Source: Microbacterium lemovicicum
GTDB lineage: Bacteria > Actinomycetota > Actinomycetes > Actinomycetales > Microbacteriaceae
Direction: 5' to 3'
Assembly: GCF_003991875.1 (NCBI RefSeq)
Contig: NZ_CP031423.1
Span: 3,410,001-3,474,000 of the forward strand
Length of the DNA stretch: 64,000 bases
Position 1 is the stretch's first letter. Each line of letters begins with the position of its first letter. The position numbers and the translations under genes were made by a program. The notes beneath the pieces were generated by a model, which worked only from the letters and a program-made list of their open reading frames with translations, did not search any database and was not told the DNA's origin. Shown here one piece after another: positions 1 through 8,261 of the stretch.

Positions 1-201
1 GAGGTGGAACAGGGTGTTCCGGTGGTTCTCGCTGAGGTGGTCTGCGTTCGTCATCATGCTCCTCGCTGTCGGGCGATGTCCGGGCGGGCGCACCCGCGAT
101 CACATCGGCGAGACCATGCAAGCGCAGATGACCGCCGGCGAGACCTCCGACGGCGAGCCTTCCGACGAATGTCGAAAGGCGGCAGCGAGTGACGTCCGGC
201 G
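1..201. other. Window edge, no supported gene
   Basis: Short open frames run through this stretch on both strands, but none shows a recognisable motif, ribosome-binding site or codon pattern like the neighbours. It probably holds the flank of a gene outside the window and the 3' side of the isochorismatase-like gene. Confidence 0.4.
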
Positions 202-735
202 TCAGATGAGGTCGGCCACCGGCACGACGCGTGCGTAGGCGCTGCCGAGCGCCGCGAGGAACGCCGCGTGCACGGATGCTCCGGGCACCTCGGTGTCCGC
301 GAACGACAGGTCGGGGGCGGCGCACGCGTCCGCCGCGACGGTGACCGAGTAGCCGAGATCGGATGCCGCGCGCACGGTCGCATCGACGCACATGCTCGTC
401 ATCATCCCGGCCACGACGAGCTCCGTCACGCCGCGGGCGCGCAGGAGGTCGTCCAGTTCGGTCTCGACGAACGCGTTCGGGGCGTGCTTGACCACCACGA
501 TCTCGTCGCCGGCGGGCGCGACGCGCGGGTCGATCTCGGCGCCCGGCGTGCCCGCCTCCAGGAAGCCCGACGGGCTCTCGTGGCGCACGTGCACCACGGC
601 TCCCCCGTGCGAGCGCTGCGCGGCCAGGAGCTGCGCCGCGGCGTCGGCTGCCGCGTCCGGGCCGACCAGCGGCATCCGTCCCCCCGGGAAGTAGTCGCGC
701 TGGATGTCGATGAGGAGGAGGAGAGGTGCAGTCAC
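202..735 (-). CDS. Isochorismatase-family cysteine hydrolase
   Basis: A 177-residue cytoplasmic hydrolase of the isochorismatase/nicotinamidase superfamily, about the usual length. The catalytic triad is readable: Asp10 in LLLIDIQRDYF, Lys83 in VVKHAPNAF, and Cys116 in GMMTSMCVDAT, where the preceding residues form the conserved cis-peptide region. Members hydrolyse isochorismate, nicotinamide or other amides; nothing here picks the substrate. Translation starts at GTG. The gene stands alone, 34 bp downstream of the SDR gene's 3' end on the same strand, so cotranscription is possible but not shown. Confidence 0.88.
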   Translation of the reverse strand: MTAPLLLLIDIQRDYFPGGRMPLVGPDAAADAAAQLLAAQRSHGGAVVHVRHESPSGFLEAGTPGAEIDPRVAPAGDEIVVVKHAPNAFVETELDDLLRARGVTELVVAGMMTSMCVDATVRAASDLGYSVTVAADACAAPDLSFADTEVPGASVHAAFLAALGSAYARVVPVADLI

Positions 736-769
736 ACGCTCATCCTCCCCCGGAAGAGGCCCGGCGGGG

Positions 770-1594
770 TCAGCCCTGCGCGAGCTTGGCGACGTCGTCC
801 CACTTCTCCCAGTTCGCGAGGCGCGCCTCGTAGTCGGGGCGGACGATGTCGAACGCGGCGGCGCCGAAGAAGGCGCGCAGCGGCGGCTCGGGCGCGTCCA
901 CGATCCGCAGCAGGGCTGCCGCCGACGCGTTGGGGTCGCCGGGCTGACCGGAGACCGCCGCGCGCTGCTGGGCGCGACGCTCGCGACCGGCGTCGTAGGC
1001 GGCGATCGGCTCGGAGTGCCGGGCGCTGTCGCCCGACCAGTCGGTGGCGAAGCCGCCGGGCTCGACGAGCGTCACGTGGATGCCGAACTCCGACACCTCG
1101 GCGGCGAGGGCCTGCGAGAAGCCCTCCAGCGCCCACTTCGACGCGTGATAGGCGCCGAGGTTCGGGAACGCGGAGACGCCGCCGATCGAGGAGACCTGGA
1201 TGATGTGGCCGCTGCCCTGCGCGCGCAGGAACGGCAGGGCCGCCTGCGTGACCCAGAACGCCCCGAAGACGTTGGTCTCGAGCTGATCGCGCAGCTCCTG
1301 CTCGCTGAGCTCCTCGATCATGCCGAACTGGCCGTAGCCGGCGTTGTTGACGACCACGTCGAGCGCACCGAAGTGCTCGTGCGCCTGCGCGACGGCGGCG
1401 AAGTCGGCGTCGCGGTCGGTGACGTCCAAGGCGATGGGGAGGATGGCGTCGCCGAAGCGCTCGACCAGATCATCGAGCGACTCGACCTTGCGCGCCGTCG
1501 CGGCCACGCGATCGCCGCGCTCGAGAGCCGCCTCCGTCCATTCGCGTCCGAACCCGCGGGAGGTGCCGGTGATGAACCACGTCTTCTGAGTCAT
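770..1594 (-). CDS. Short-chain dehydrogenase/reductase (SDR)
   Basis: A classical SDR of 274 residues. The Rossmann glycine motif TGTSRGFG is at residues 9-16, the NNAG motif at about 83-86, a catalytic Ser at 135-136 and the YxxxK pair at Tyr149/Lys153. The long C-terminal extension after the catalytic core is typical of the subgroup often annotated as oxidoreductases acting on carbonyl or hydroxyl substrates with NADP(H). The substrate cannot be told. The next gene upstream, a response regulator on the same strand, ends 51 bp away. Confidence 0.9.
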   Translation of the reverse strand: MTQKTWFITGTSRGFGREWTEAALERGDRVAATARKVESLDDLVERFGDAILPIALDVTDRDADFAAVAQAHEHFGALDVVVNNAGYGQFGMIEELSEQELRDQLETNVFGAFWVTQAALPFLRAQGSGHIIQVSSIGGVSAFPNLGAYHASKWALEGFSQALAAEVSEFGIHVTLVEPGGFATDWSGDSARHSEPIAAYDAGRERRAQQRAAVSGQPGDPNASAAALLRIVDAPEPPLRAFFGAAAFDIVRPDYEARLANWEKWDDVAKLAQG

Positions 1595-1645
1595 GGAGAA
1601 GATGACGCGCGGACGCGCCGCCGTATTCCCGAGCGGATGCTGCGC

Positions 1646-2302
1646 TCAGCCGCCGGGGCGGACGTACAGGTGCTCGGGACGACCGGTGGTGCCGTAGCGC
1701 AGGCGCACCTCGATCTCGCCGCGGCCGGCGAGCGCGGCCAGATGCCGCTGGGCGGTGGCACGGGACAGCCCGGCCTCCTCGGCGATCTCGGTGGCGGTGG
1801 ACTCCGCGTCGCCGAGGGTCGACAGGATGAGCTGCTCCGTCGCCGTGCGCGAGACCGACGCGGGCTCTCCCGCGACGTGCAGCAGGGCGAACGCCCGGTC
1901 GAGCGACTCCTGGGTGAGCGGGCGGTCCTCCGCGAGGAGATTGCGCGCCCGGGCGTAGCGGTCGAGCCGCTCCACCAGCGCCCGCCGCTCGAAGGGCTTG
2001 ATGATGTACGACAGCGCACCGGCGCGGAGCGCCCGACGCACCGTGGGCGCGTCGCTGGCGGCCGACAGCACGATCGCGTCGAGCCCCGCGGAGCGCACCA
2101 GGTCGATGCCGTCGCCGTCGGGCAGGTAGACGTCGACGAGCAGCAGATCCGGCGCGTCCCGCCGGATCGCCGTCCTCGCCTCGCCCATCGAGCGCGCCGG
2201 CGGCAGCGTCGCGAAGCCCGGCCGCTCGTCGACGATGTCGCGGTGGAGGTCGGCGACGCGGAAGTCGTCATCGACGATGAGCACGCGGATCGGCTCGGTC
2301 AT
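1646..2302 (-). CDS. Response regulator, CitB/DcuR type
   Basis: A 218-residue response regulator. The N-terminal receiver has the acidic pair at Asp11-Asp12 and the phosphoacceptor Asp57 in LLLVDVYLPDGDG, and the C-terminus carries a helix-turn-helix (AEEAGLSRATAQRHLAAL). This layout is typical of the CitB/DcuR family that controls C4-dicarboxylate or citrate genes. The start at 2302 overlaps the stop of the histidine kinase by ATGA, so the two are translationally coupled. The divergent CitMHS transporter beyond the kinase is the likely target. Confidence 0.92.
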   Translation of the reverse strand: MTEPIRVLIVDDDFRVADLHRDIVDERPGFATLPPARSMGEARTAIRRDAPDLLLVDVYLPDGDGIDLVRSAGLDAIVLSAASDAPTVRRALRAGALSYIIKPFERRALVERLDRYARARNLLAEDRPLTQESLDRAFALLHVAGEPASVSRTATEQLILSTLGDAESTATEIAEEAGLSRATAQRHLAALAGRGEIEVRLRYGTTGRPEHLYVRPGG

Positions 2303-3969
2303 CTGCCGGCACCTCCCACACTGTCGGGCAGGCGAGCCCCGAAGACCGCCCCGTCGCCGTCGGGACCGCCCGGGTCGATCACCCACACGTCGCCGCCGCG
2401 ATGACGGGCGATCTCCCTCGACAGGGTCAGTCCGATCCCGTGACCGTGCACCGCGTCATCCTCCGCGTCCGAACGCCGGCGGGCGAAGACGTCGGTGCCG
2501 GGCGCGATGCCGCCGCCGGAATCGGCGACGGTCACGACCAGCGCATCCCCATCATCCAGCAGGCTGACGAGCACCCAGCGCGGCGCGGGAGCGTGCACCG
2601 CAGCATCCACCGCGTTGTCGACGAGGTTGCCGAGCACCGCGGCCACGTCCTCCTCGCGCCGGATCGCGCCGTGGATCTGGGTGTCGTCGCCGACGCCCAG
2701 CCGTACCCCGCGCTCCCCCGTCTCCAGCGCCTTCGCGCCGAGGAAGGCCTGCAGGAACGGGTCGCTCACCAGGTCGAGGTTCTCCACGGGGAAGTCGACG
2801 CTGCCCCGCTCGACGAGATCGCTCAGGAACTCGCGCGCATCCGTGACGCGCTCCGCGTCGATGAGGCCGGCGGCGACGTGCATGCGATTGGCGAACTCGT
2901 GCCGCTGCACCCGCAGCGCGTTCGTCATCGCACGCACGGTCTCGAGCCGCTCCGTGAGCGCGATGAGGTCGGTGCGATCGCGGACGAGGATGATGTCGCC
3001 CAGCTCGCGGCCGTCGCGGCGGACGGCCCGCACATCGAGGTACAGCAGGTGACCGTCGATCGGGATGCCGTCGGCATCGGCGCCCGCATCGACGCCCGTC
3101 GCGCGGCCGATGTCGACCGCGGCGAGCGTGGCGGCCAGGGCGTCGATGCGGGCGACGGCAGCAGTCGGCACCCCCGCCTCGGCGAGCGTGCGGCCGACCG
3201 GATCCCGCGCGCCGAGCAGCCGCTGCGCGGTCGCGTTGCACACCCGGATGACGCCGTCCGTATCGCGGGCGATCACGCCGTCGTCGACGCCGTCGAGCAC
3301 CGCGGCCTGGTTCTGCACGAGGGCCGTCAGCTCCTCCGGCTGGAGGCCGAGGGTCACGCGCTCCCACCGTCGGCGCATGAACACGCTGGCCAGAGTCGCC
3401 AGGCCGACTGCGCCCACGGCCGCGAGGCCGACGGCGGCGAGCACCGCGGGCAGGTCGTCGAACACACTGGCCGTCTCGAATCCGACGCTCACCTCGCCCA
3501 CCGGCCGGAGACCGGCGACCGGGTAGATCGGCACCTTCGCCCGCGCGGACTCGCCCAGCGTGCCCCGCTCCCAGTCGACGACCTCCTTCCCGGCCAGCAC
3601 GTCGGCGAACGGCGTGCTGACAACCTGGCCCAGCAGATCGGGGTTCGGGTGCGCGAGGCGGATGCCTTGGTCGTCGGTGATCACCACGAAGAGGGCGTCG
3701 GTGCGGGCGCTGATGTCGCCGCCGAGGGCCTGAAGCGCTCCGTCACGCAGCTGCGCGGCATCCGGTGTGCCCGGGTCCTCGGAGAACGCCGCGACCAGCT
3801 CGCGCACGTCGGGATCGACGGCGACCGTGCGGGCGATGTTGAGCGCGGACGACTCCGACTCGGCGCGCAGCTGCTGCACGGCCAGCAGGAGGAAGAACAC
3901 CGCGCAGACCAGCACGACCGAGACGACGGTCGCGAGCTGCACGAGGAGGAGCCGGGTGCTGAACCGCAT
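2299..3969 (-). CDS. Sensor histidine kinase, CitA/DcuS type
   Basis: A 556-residue membrane sensor. There is a transmembrane segment at about residues 8-32, an extracytoplasmic PAS-like (sCache/PDC) domain at about 35-170, a second segment at about 172-197, a cytoplasmic PAS domain, and a dimerisation helix with phosphorylated His357 in the CitA-type box RHEFANRMHVAAGL. The C-terminal ATPase domain has the N box (NLVDNAVDAA) and G boxes (DSGGGI, GHGIGLTLS). I chose ATG at 3969 because GAGGAGG sits just upstream; an in-frame start 11 codons earlier has none. It probably senses citrate or a related carboxylate for the divergent transporter. Confidence 0.93.
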   Translation of the reverse strand: MRFSTRLLLVQLATVVSVVLVCAVFFLLLAVQQLRAESESSALNIARTVAVDPDVRELVAAFSEDPGTPDAAQLRDGALQALGGDISARTDALFVVITDDQGIRLAHPNPDLLGQVVSTPFADVLAGKEVVDWERGTLGESARAKVPIYPVAGLRPVGEVSVGFETASVFDDLPAVLAAVGLAAVGAVGLATLASVFMRRRWERVTLGLQPEELTALVQNQAAVLDGVDDGVIARDTDGVIRVCNATAQRLLGARDPVGRTLAEAGVPTAAVARIDALAATLAAVDIGRATGVDAGADADGIPIDGHLLYLDVRAVRRDGRELGDIILVRDRTDLIALTERLETVRAMTNALRVQRHEFANRMHVAAGLIDAERVTDAREFLSDLVERGSVDFPVENLDLVSDPFLQAFLGAKALETGERGVRLGVGDDTQIHGAIRREEDVAAVLGNLVDNAVDAAVHAPAPRWVLVSLLDDGDALVVTVADSGGGIAPGTDVFARRRSDAEDDAVHGHGIGLTLSREIARHRGGDVWVIDPGGPDGDGAVFGARLPDSVGGAGR

Positions 3970-4157
3970 GCCGCCTCCTCGGGCCGATGTGTCGGCGGCC
4001 ACATCGACGTGGTCGTCCGCGCATGAGCAGAATGCGCGGAACTCACGCTACGCGCAGAACGCGGGGGAATGCGGCATAGCGCGCGCATCAGTCCGGTGCT
4101 TCGTAGATTCCGTGGAAGCCTGCGCACGGACGCACGGGTGGAGACAAGGGAGTCGAG

Positions 4158-5696
4158 ATGGACATCACAGCACTGAACCGGGTGATCACCGCCGCGGACG
4201 AGGGCTACGACCTGGCGTTCGTGCCGTCCGAGGGGATCCTGGTCGCCCTGGGATTCACCATGGTGCTCGCCTTCATGGCGCTCATCATGACGCGGCGACT
4301 CACGCCCATGGTGGCGCTGATCCTCGTGCCCACGGTCTTCGGCCTCTTCGCCGGCGCCGGACTGGGACTCGGCGACATGATCATCGACTCGATCGGCAAG
4401 CTGGCGCCCACCGCCGCCCTGCTGATGTTCGCCATCATGTACTTCGGCATCATGATCGACGTCGGGCTCTTCGACCCGCTCATCCGCGTCATCACCCGCC
4501 TCCTCGGCGACGACCCCGCCAAGGTCGTGCTCGGCACCGCCATCCTCGCCGGCGCGGTGTCGCTCGACGGTGACGGCTCCACCACGTTCATCATCACGAC
4601 CTCGGCGATGCTGCCGATCTACCTGCGCCTGGGCATGAGTCCGGTCGTCCTGACGTGCGTGGCCGGCCTCATGAACGGCACGCTGAACATCGTGCCGTGG
4701 GGCGGTCCGACGGTCCGCGCCGCCAGCGCGCTCGGCCTGCAGCCCACAGACATCTTCGTGCCGATGCTGCCGTCGCTCGCCGCCGGTCTGATCGTCTCGC
4801 TGACCTTCGCCTGGTTCCTGGGCCTGTCGGAGCGCAAGCGCCTCGCCGGCTCGATCGACACCACGAAGCTCGACGCCACCAAGAAGGACGGCTTCTTCGG
4901 CGGCCCGGCGATCTTCCGCGGCGCCGACCCCAAGCCCGGCGCCCGTGCGACACTGCGCACCGGCAATCTCGTCACCGTCTCGGGCAGCCGCGCGCCGATG
5001 ACCGCGACCGGCGTGGTCGACGCGAGTGACACCGCGATGGCAGACACGATGCTCGATCCGAACCGCAAGACGCTGCGGCCGAAGCTGATCTGGTTCAACC
5101 TCGTGCTCACGCTGGCGGTCATGGTGCTGCTGGTGCTCGACCTCTTCCCGCTGCCCTACATCTTCATGGTCGGCGCCGCGGTGGCCCTGGTCGTCAACTT
5201 CCCGAAGCTCAAGGGCCAGGCCGACGAGATCGTCGCCCACGCTCCGTCCATCGTCGGCGTCGTCTCGATGGTGCTGGCTGCCGGCGTGCTCGTGGGCGTC
5301 CTCAACGGCACCGGGATGGTCGACGCGATGGCGAACTGGGTGACCACCGTCATCCCGTCGTCGATGGGCCCGTTCCTCGCCGTCATCACCGGCGTGCTGT
5401 CGATCCCGTTCACGTTCTTCATGTCGAACGACGCGTTCTACTTCGGCATCCTGCCGATCCTCGCCGAGAGCGCAGCGACGTACGGCATCGAACCCGTCGA
5501 GATGGCGCGGGCGTCGATCACCGGCCAGCCCGTGCACCTGCAGAGCCCGCTCGTGCCGGCCATCCTGCTGCTGGTGTCGCTCGCGAACGTCAACCTCGGC
5601 GACCACCACAAGAAGGTGCTGTGGCGCGCGACGATCGTCTCGCTCGTGATGCTGGCCGTCGGCGTGCTGGTCGGGTCCATCCCGCTCGCGGCCTAG
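4158..5696 (+). CDS. CitMHS-family citrate/metal symporter
   Basis: A 512-residue polytopic membrane protein with about 12 hydrophobic segments and the CitMHS family pattern (LGDMIIDSIGKLAPTAALLM near residues 74-93, DGDGSTTFIITTSAMLPIYL near 138-157, and FFMSNDAFYFG near 421-431). Family members import citrate as a complex with Mg2+ or Ca2+ using protons. GGGAG lies 7 bp before the ATG. Its divergent neighbour is the CitA/CitB-like two-component pair, the expected regulator. An IS481 element has inserted at the stop codon without changing the protein, because the TAG lies inside the duplicated target. Confidence 0.93.
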   Translation: MDITALNRVITAADEGYDLAFVPSEGILVALGFTMVLAFMALIMTRRLTPMVALILVPTVFGLFAGAGLGLGDMIIDSIGKLAPTAALLMFAIMYFGIMIDVGLFDPLIRVITRLLGDDPAKVVLGTAILAGAVSLDGDGSTTFIITTSAMLPIYLRLGMSPVVLTCVAGLMNGTLNIVPWGGPTVRAASALGLQPTDIFVPMLPSLAAGLIVSLTFAWFLGLSERKRLAGSIDTTKLDATKKDGFFGGPAIFRGADPKPGARATLRTGNLVTVSGSRAPMTATGVVDASDTAMADTMLDPNRKTLRPKLIWFNLVLTLAVMVLLVLDLFPLPYIFMVGAAVALVVNFPKLKGQADEIVAHAPSIVGVVSMVLAAGVLVGVLNGTGMVDAMANWVTTVIPSSMGPFLAVITGVLSIPFTFFMSNDAFYFGILPILAESAATYGIEPVEMARASITGQPVHLQSPLVPAILLLVSLANVNLGDHHKKVLWRATIVSLVMLAVGVLVGSIPLAA

Positions 5697-5697
5697 C
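5692..5697. repeat. Target-site duplication of the IS, left copy
   Basis: CCTAGC; it contains the TAG stop codon of the citrate transporter. The matching copy is 6803-6808. Confidence 0.93.
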
Positions 5698-6802
5698 TGT
5701 GATGTCCAGGGACGTTGTTGCGTGAATAGCGTGTGATTCGCTGACGGGTGAAGGCCTCCCGTTGCGAGAGTGGAGCTGTCTAGGAACCGCTCTCGCACTC
5801 AGGAGGCCTTCGTGTCCCACGCTAATGCTGCTCTGACTCCGCGCGCTCGACTTCGGTTGGCGCGGCTCGTCGTCGATGATCGGTGGCCGGTGATCGTCGC
5901 GGCCAAGATGTTCATGGTCTCGCCCGTGACTGCCCGAAAGTGGGCGGCCCGATATCGGGCCGAGGGCGCTGCGGGGATGGTGGATCGCTCCAGTCGCCCG
6001 CGGTCGATGCCGACCAGAACACCACCGGATGTCGTCAAACGAATCGTCAGGTTGCGATGGCGGCGACGGCTCGGACCTGTGCAGATCGGCGGCGAACTGG
6101 GGTTGCCGGCATCGACAGTTCACGCGGTGCTCGTGCGCGCCCGGATCAACCGGCTCAGCCATATCGACCGCGTCACCGGCGAGCCGATCCGACGCTACGA
6201 GCACCCGCACCCGGGTTCGCTTATCCACGTCGACGTCACCAAGTTCGGCAACATCCCCGACGGCGGCGGACACAAGTTCCTCAGCCGCCAGCAGAGCAAA
6301 GCCAACGCCCGCGACCAAGCCGTCCGAACCGGGGAACGCGGCCGCCACTACCGCCCTCTCATCGGCACCGCGTTCCTGCACACCGTGATCGACGACCACT
6401 CCCGCGTCGCCTACATCGAGGTCTGCGCAGACGAGAAGGCCGTCACGGCGATCGGCGTGCTCGAGCGCGCAGTCACCTGGTTCGCTGAACGCGGCGTCAC
6501 CGTCGAGCGCGTGCTCTCCGACAACGGCTCGGCCTACCGATCCCACGCCTGGAAAGACGCCTGCACCCAGCTCGGGATCCGCCACAAACGAACTCGCCCC
6601 TACCGGCCGCAGACCAACGGGAAGATCGAGCGCCTGCACCGCACCCTCGCCGACGGATGGGCCTACGCCCGCTTCTACTCCTCAGAAACCGAACGACGCG
6701 CTGCCTTGCCCGGTTGGCTGCACTTCTACAATCATCACCGAACCCACTCCGCCATCGGCGGCCCACCCATCAGCAGACTCAACAACCTGCCTGGACATCA
6801 CA
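5698..6802 (+). mobile_element. IS481-family insertion sequence, 1105 bp
   Basis: A complete element. The inverted ends match perfectly over 13 bp (TGTGATGTCCAGG at 5698-5710 and its complement at 6790-6802); after four mismatched bases the match resumes with TTGTTG at 5715-5720 and its complement at 6780-6785. The flanks carry a 6-bp direct duplication, CCTAGC, at 5692-5697 and 6803-6808. This fits the NCTAGN target recalled for IS481 of Bordetella. One intact transposase gene fills the element, so it may still be active. Confidence 0.95.
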
Positions 6803-6807
6803 CCTAG
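5812..6807 (+). CDS. IS481-family transposase
   Basis: A 331-residue DDE transposase. It has an N-terminal helix-turn-helix (SPVTARKWAARYRAEG), then an rve integrase core with the triad Asp141 (HVDVTKFG), Asp237 (LSDNGSAY) and Glu273 (NGKIERLH), and the terminal YNHHRTHSAIGG motif of the family. I chose GTG at 5812 because AGGAGG sits 5 bases upstream; an earlier in-frame GTG at 5770 lacks one. The stop codon lies outside the element in the right target duplication. No frameshift or internal stop is seen. Confidence 0.94.
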   Translation: MSHANAALTPRARLRLARLVVDDRWPVIVAAKMFMVSPVTARKWAARYRAEGAAGMVDRSSRPRSMPTRTPPDVVKRIVRLRWRRRLGPVQIGGELGLPASTVHAVLVRARINRLSHIDRVTGEPIRRYEHPHPGSLIHVDVTKFGNIPDGGGHKFLSRQQSKANARDQAVRTGERGRHYRPLIGTAFLHTVIDDHSRVAYIEVCADEKAVTAIGVLERAVTWFAERGVTVERVLSDNGSAYRSHAWKDACTQLGIRHKRTRPYRPQTNGKIERLHRTLADGWAYARFYSSETERRAALPGWLHFYNHHRTHSAIGGPPISRLNNLPGHHT

Positions 6808-6808
6808 C
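6803..6808. repeat. Target-site duplication of the IS, right copy
   Basis: CCTAGC; its TAG at 6805-6807 serves as the stop codon of the transposase reading frame, which runs out of the element. Confidence 0.93.
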
Positions 6809-6823
6809 CGGCCGTCGCGTGCG

Positions 6824-6857
6824 GAACGCCCCGGAGCCTTTCGGCTCCGGGGCGTTC
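6824..6857 (+). terminator. Intrinsic terminator hairpin, probably ancestral to the citrate transporter
   Basis: A perfect 15-bp stem (GAACGCCCCGGAGCC and its complement) around a TTTC loop. It lies just beyond the IS, so it probably ended the transporter transcript before the insertion and now ends transposase read-through. It is followed by TGACG rather than a long T tract. Confidence 0.75.
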
Positions 6858-6879
6858 TGACGAGCCGCCTCGCCGCCGG

Positions 6880-7257
6880 TCAGCGCCGGAAGAAGGCGCT
6901 GGCCGATTTGGTCCACAGCAGCGCGATGCCGATCAGCGCGAACAGCGCCGTGACGACGCCCGACCAAGCGTTCCCGGTTCCGGCGAACAGGGTCACCAGA
7001 CCGTTGACGAGGTTGAGGGCGAAGACGATCGTGGCGATGGTGCGCGCGACGGCGCGTCCGCGCCACAGTCCGACGGCCACGAAGATCGTGATCAGCCCGA
7101 GGACGACGGAGATGATCCCGGCGAGAACGGCGGCGCCGGGTGCCGCGGACGCGGCGGCGGTGAGCAGCAGGAGCGCACCGCCGATGACGTTCAGCGCGCC
7201 GGAGATCCAGGCGAGGATGGCGACGAGGGTCACGCCTCCGGGACGACTGCGGGCCAT
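6880..7257 (-). CDS. Small four-helix membrane protein
   Basis: A 125-residue protein, nearly all hydrophobic, with about four transmembrane segments (residues 8-28, 33-56, 67-88 and 97-119) and a short basic tail. It resembles small uncharacterised actinobacterial membrane proteins; I cannot assign a function. The ATG at 7257 follows GGAGGAG. A hairpin at 6824-6857 lies just beyond its stop and could serve it as well. Confidence 0.8.
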   Translation of the reverse strand: MARSRPGGVTLVAILAWISGALNVIGGALLLLTAAASAAPGAAVLAGIISVVLGLITIFVAVGLWRGRAVARTIATIVFALNLVNGLVTLFAGTGNAWSGVVTALFALIGIALLWTKSASAFFRR

Positions 7258-7349
7258 GATGTGCTCCTCCAGGTCGGGTGTCGCGGTCAGAGTACACCCG
7301 TGCCGACGAGGTCGATCGCCGCCACGGCGGCGATCGCGGCGGGCTCGAC

Positions 7350-8261
7350 TCAGGCGGCCGGAGCCTCGTCGCGGATGCCGTCCAGCCGGTAGTGCCGCAC
7401 CTGCACCGGGCGCCGGGCCGCGCATGTCGAGAGGAGAGGTTCGGACGCCTCCTCGCCGAGCGCGATCTCGACCGGTCCGGCCGACCCCTGCAGGGTGACG
7501 GTCCAGCCGTCCTCGGTGCGCGCCTCCGCCAGGGGCGCCCAGTCGTCGACGCGATCGCCGCCCAGAGCCTCGCGGGCGAAGTGCTGGGCGGCCTGCACCG
7601 GGTGACTCAGCGAGCTGCGGCCGCGGTAGAACTCATCGACCACGCGGCCGTCGAGCGTCGCGGCGGCGATGGCCGCAGCATCCGCGTCATCGGCGTAGCC
7701 GTAGTACAGCCCGTGCGGCAGCATGACCATCGTGCCGGCGAAGCGGTCGCCGCCGAGGTGCGAGCACTCCCACGTCTCCTCCGGGTATGCAGCGGCGAGC
7801 CCCGCGACGACCTGGCGGCCGCGGACGGCGCAGCACTGGTCGTGTCGGCCGTGGGTGCAGACGCCGAAGACGAGACGGTCGGATGCCACGCCGGAGCTTC
7901 CGTCGAGCGGCACGTCTCGCAGCTCCTCGAGGTCGGCGTAGCGGCCCCAGCGCATGCTCTCCTGCCCGGGGCGCGAGTCGGCGATCGCCCACGCGCCGCC
8001 GGGCGCGTCGCCGTGCCGCTCCCGGCCCGTGCGGCGGATGGCGAGCACCCGCATGCCCTCCGCCTCCGCGCGGGTGACGATCGCGCGCCCGAGCACCGGA
8101 TCGAACGGCGGGTCGAGGAAGGCCTTGGGCCCCCAGGCCGCGGGGACCTCGATGAGCAGCCAGCGGATGCCGCGCGGCCCGGTTCCGGCGAGCGGATCGC
8201 TCCGCTCGCGGGCCCGATCGCTGCACGGTCGCCACTCGACCGGCGTGCCGGCGTCGGTCAC
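7350..8261 (-). CDS. Sucrase/ferredoxin-like [2Fe-2S] protein
   Basis: A 303-residue protein of the Suc_Fer-like family, which has thioredoxin-fold ferredoxin character. Likely cluster ligands are the cysteines in FGVCTHGRHDQCC and in TWECSHLGG. The last third (from about residue 230) is a separate segment with one more Cys in LSTCAARR. The family presumably carries electrons or senses redox state; its biochemistry is poorly known. The start is GTG and overlaps the stop of the cupin oxygenase by GTGA, so the two are coupled. This makes it a candidate electron donor for the oxygenase. Confidence 0.85.
   Translation of the reverse strand: MTDAGTPVEWRPCSDRARERSDPLAGTGPRGIRWLLIEVPAAWGPKAFLDPPFDPVLGRAIVTRAEAEGMRVLAIRRTGRERHGDAPGGAWAIADSRPGQESMRWGRYADLEELRDVPLDGSSGVASDRLVFGVCTHGRHDQCCAVRGRQVVAGLAAAYPEETWECSHLGGDRFAGTMVMLPHGLYYGYADDADAAAIAAATLDGRVVDEFYRGRSSLSHPVQAAQHFAREALGGDRVDDWAPLAEARTEDGWTVTLQGSAGPVEIALGEEASEPLLSTCAARRPVQVRHYRLDGIRDEAPAA

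Noticed and set aside
1..201. Small genes in the first 200 bp
   Set aside because: Open frames there lack start signals and motifs and overlap on both strands.
3681..5798. A 705-codon open frame on the minus strand opposite the kinase and citrate transporter
   Set aside because: It is the antisense shadow of high-GC genes: Arg/His/Asp-rich, no motif, and it covers two clear genes on the other strand or frame.
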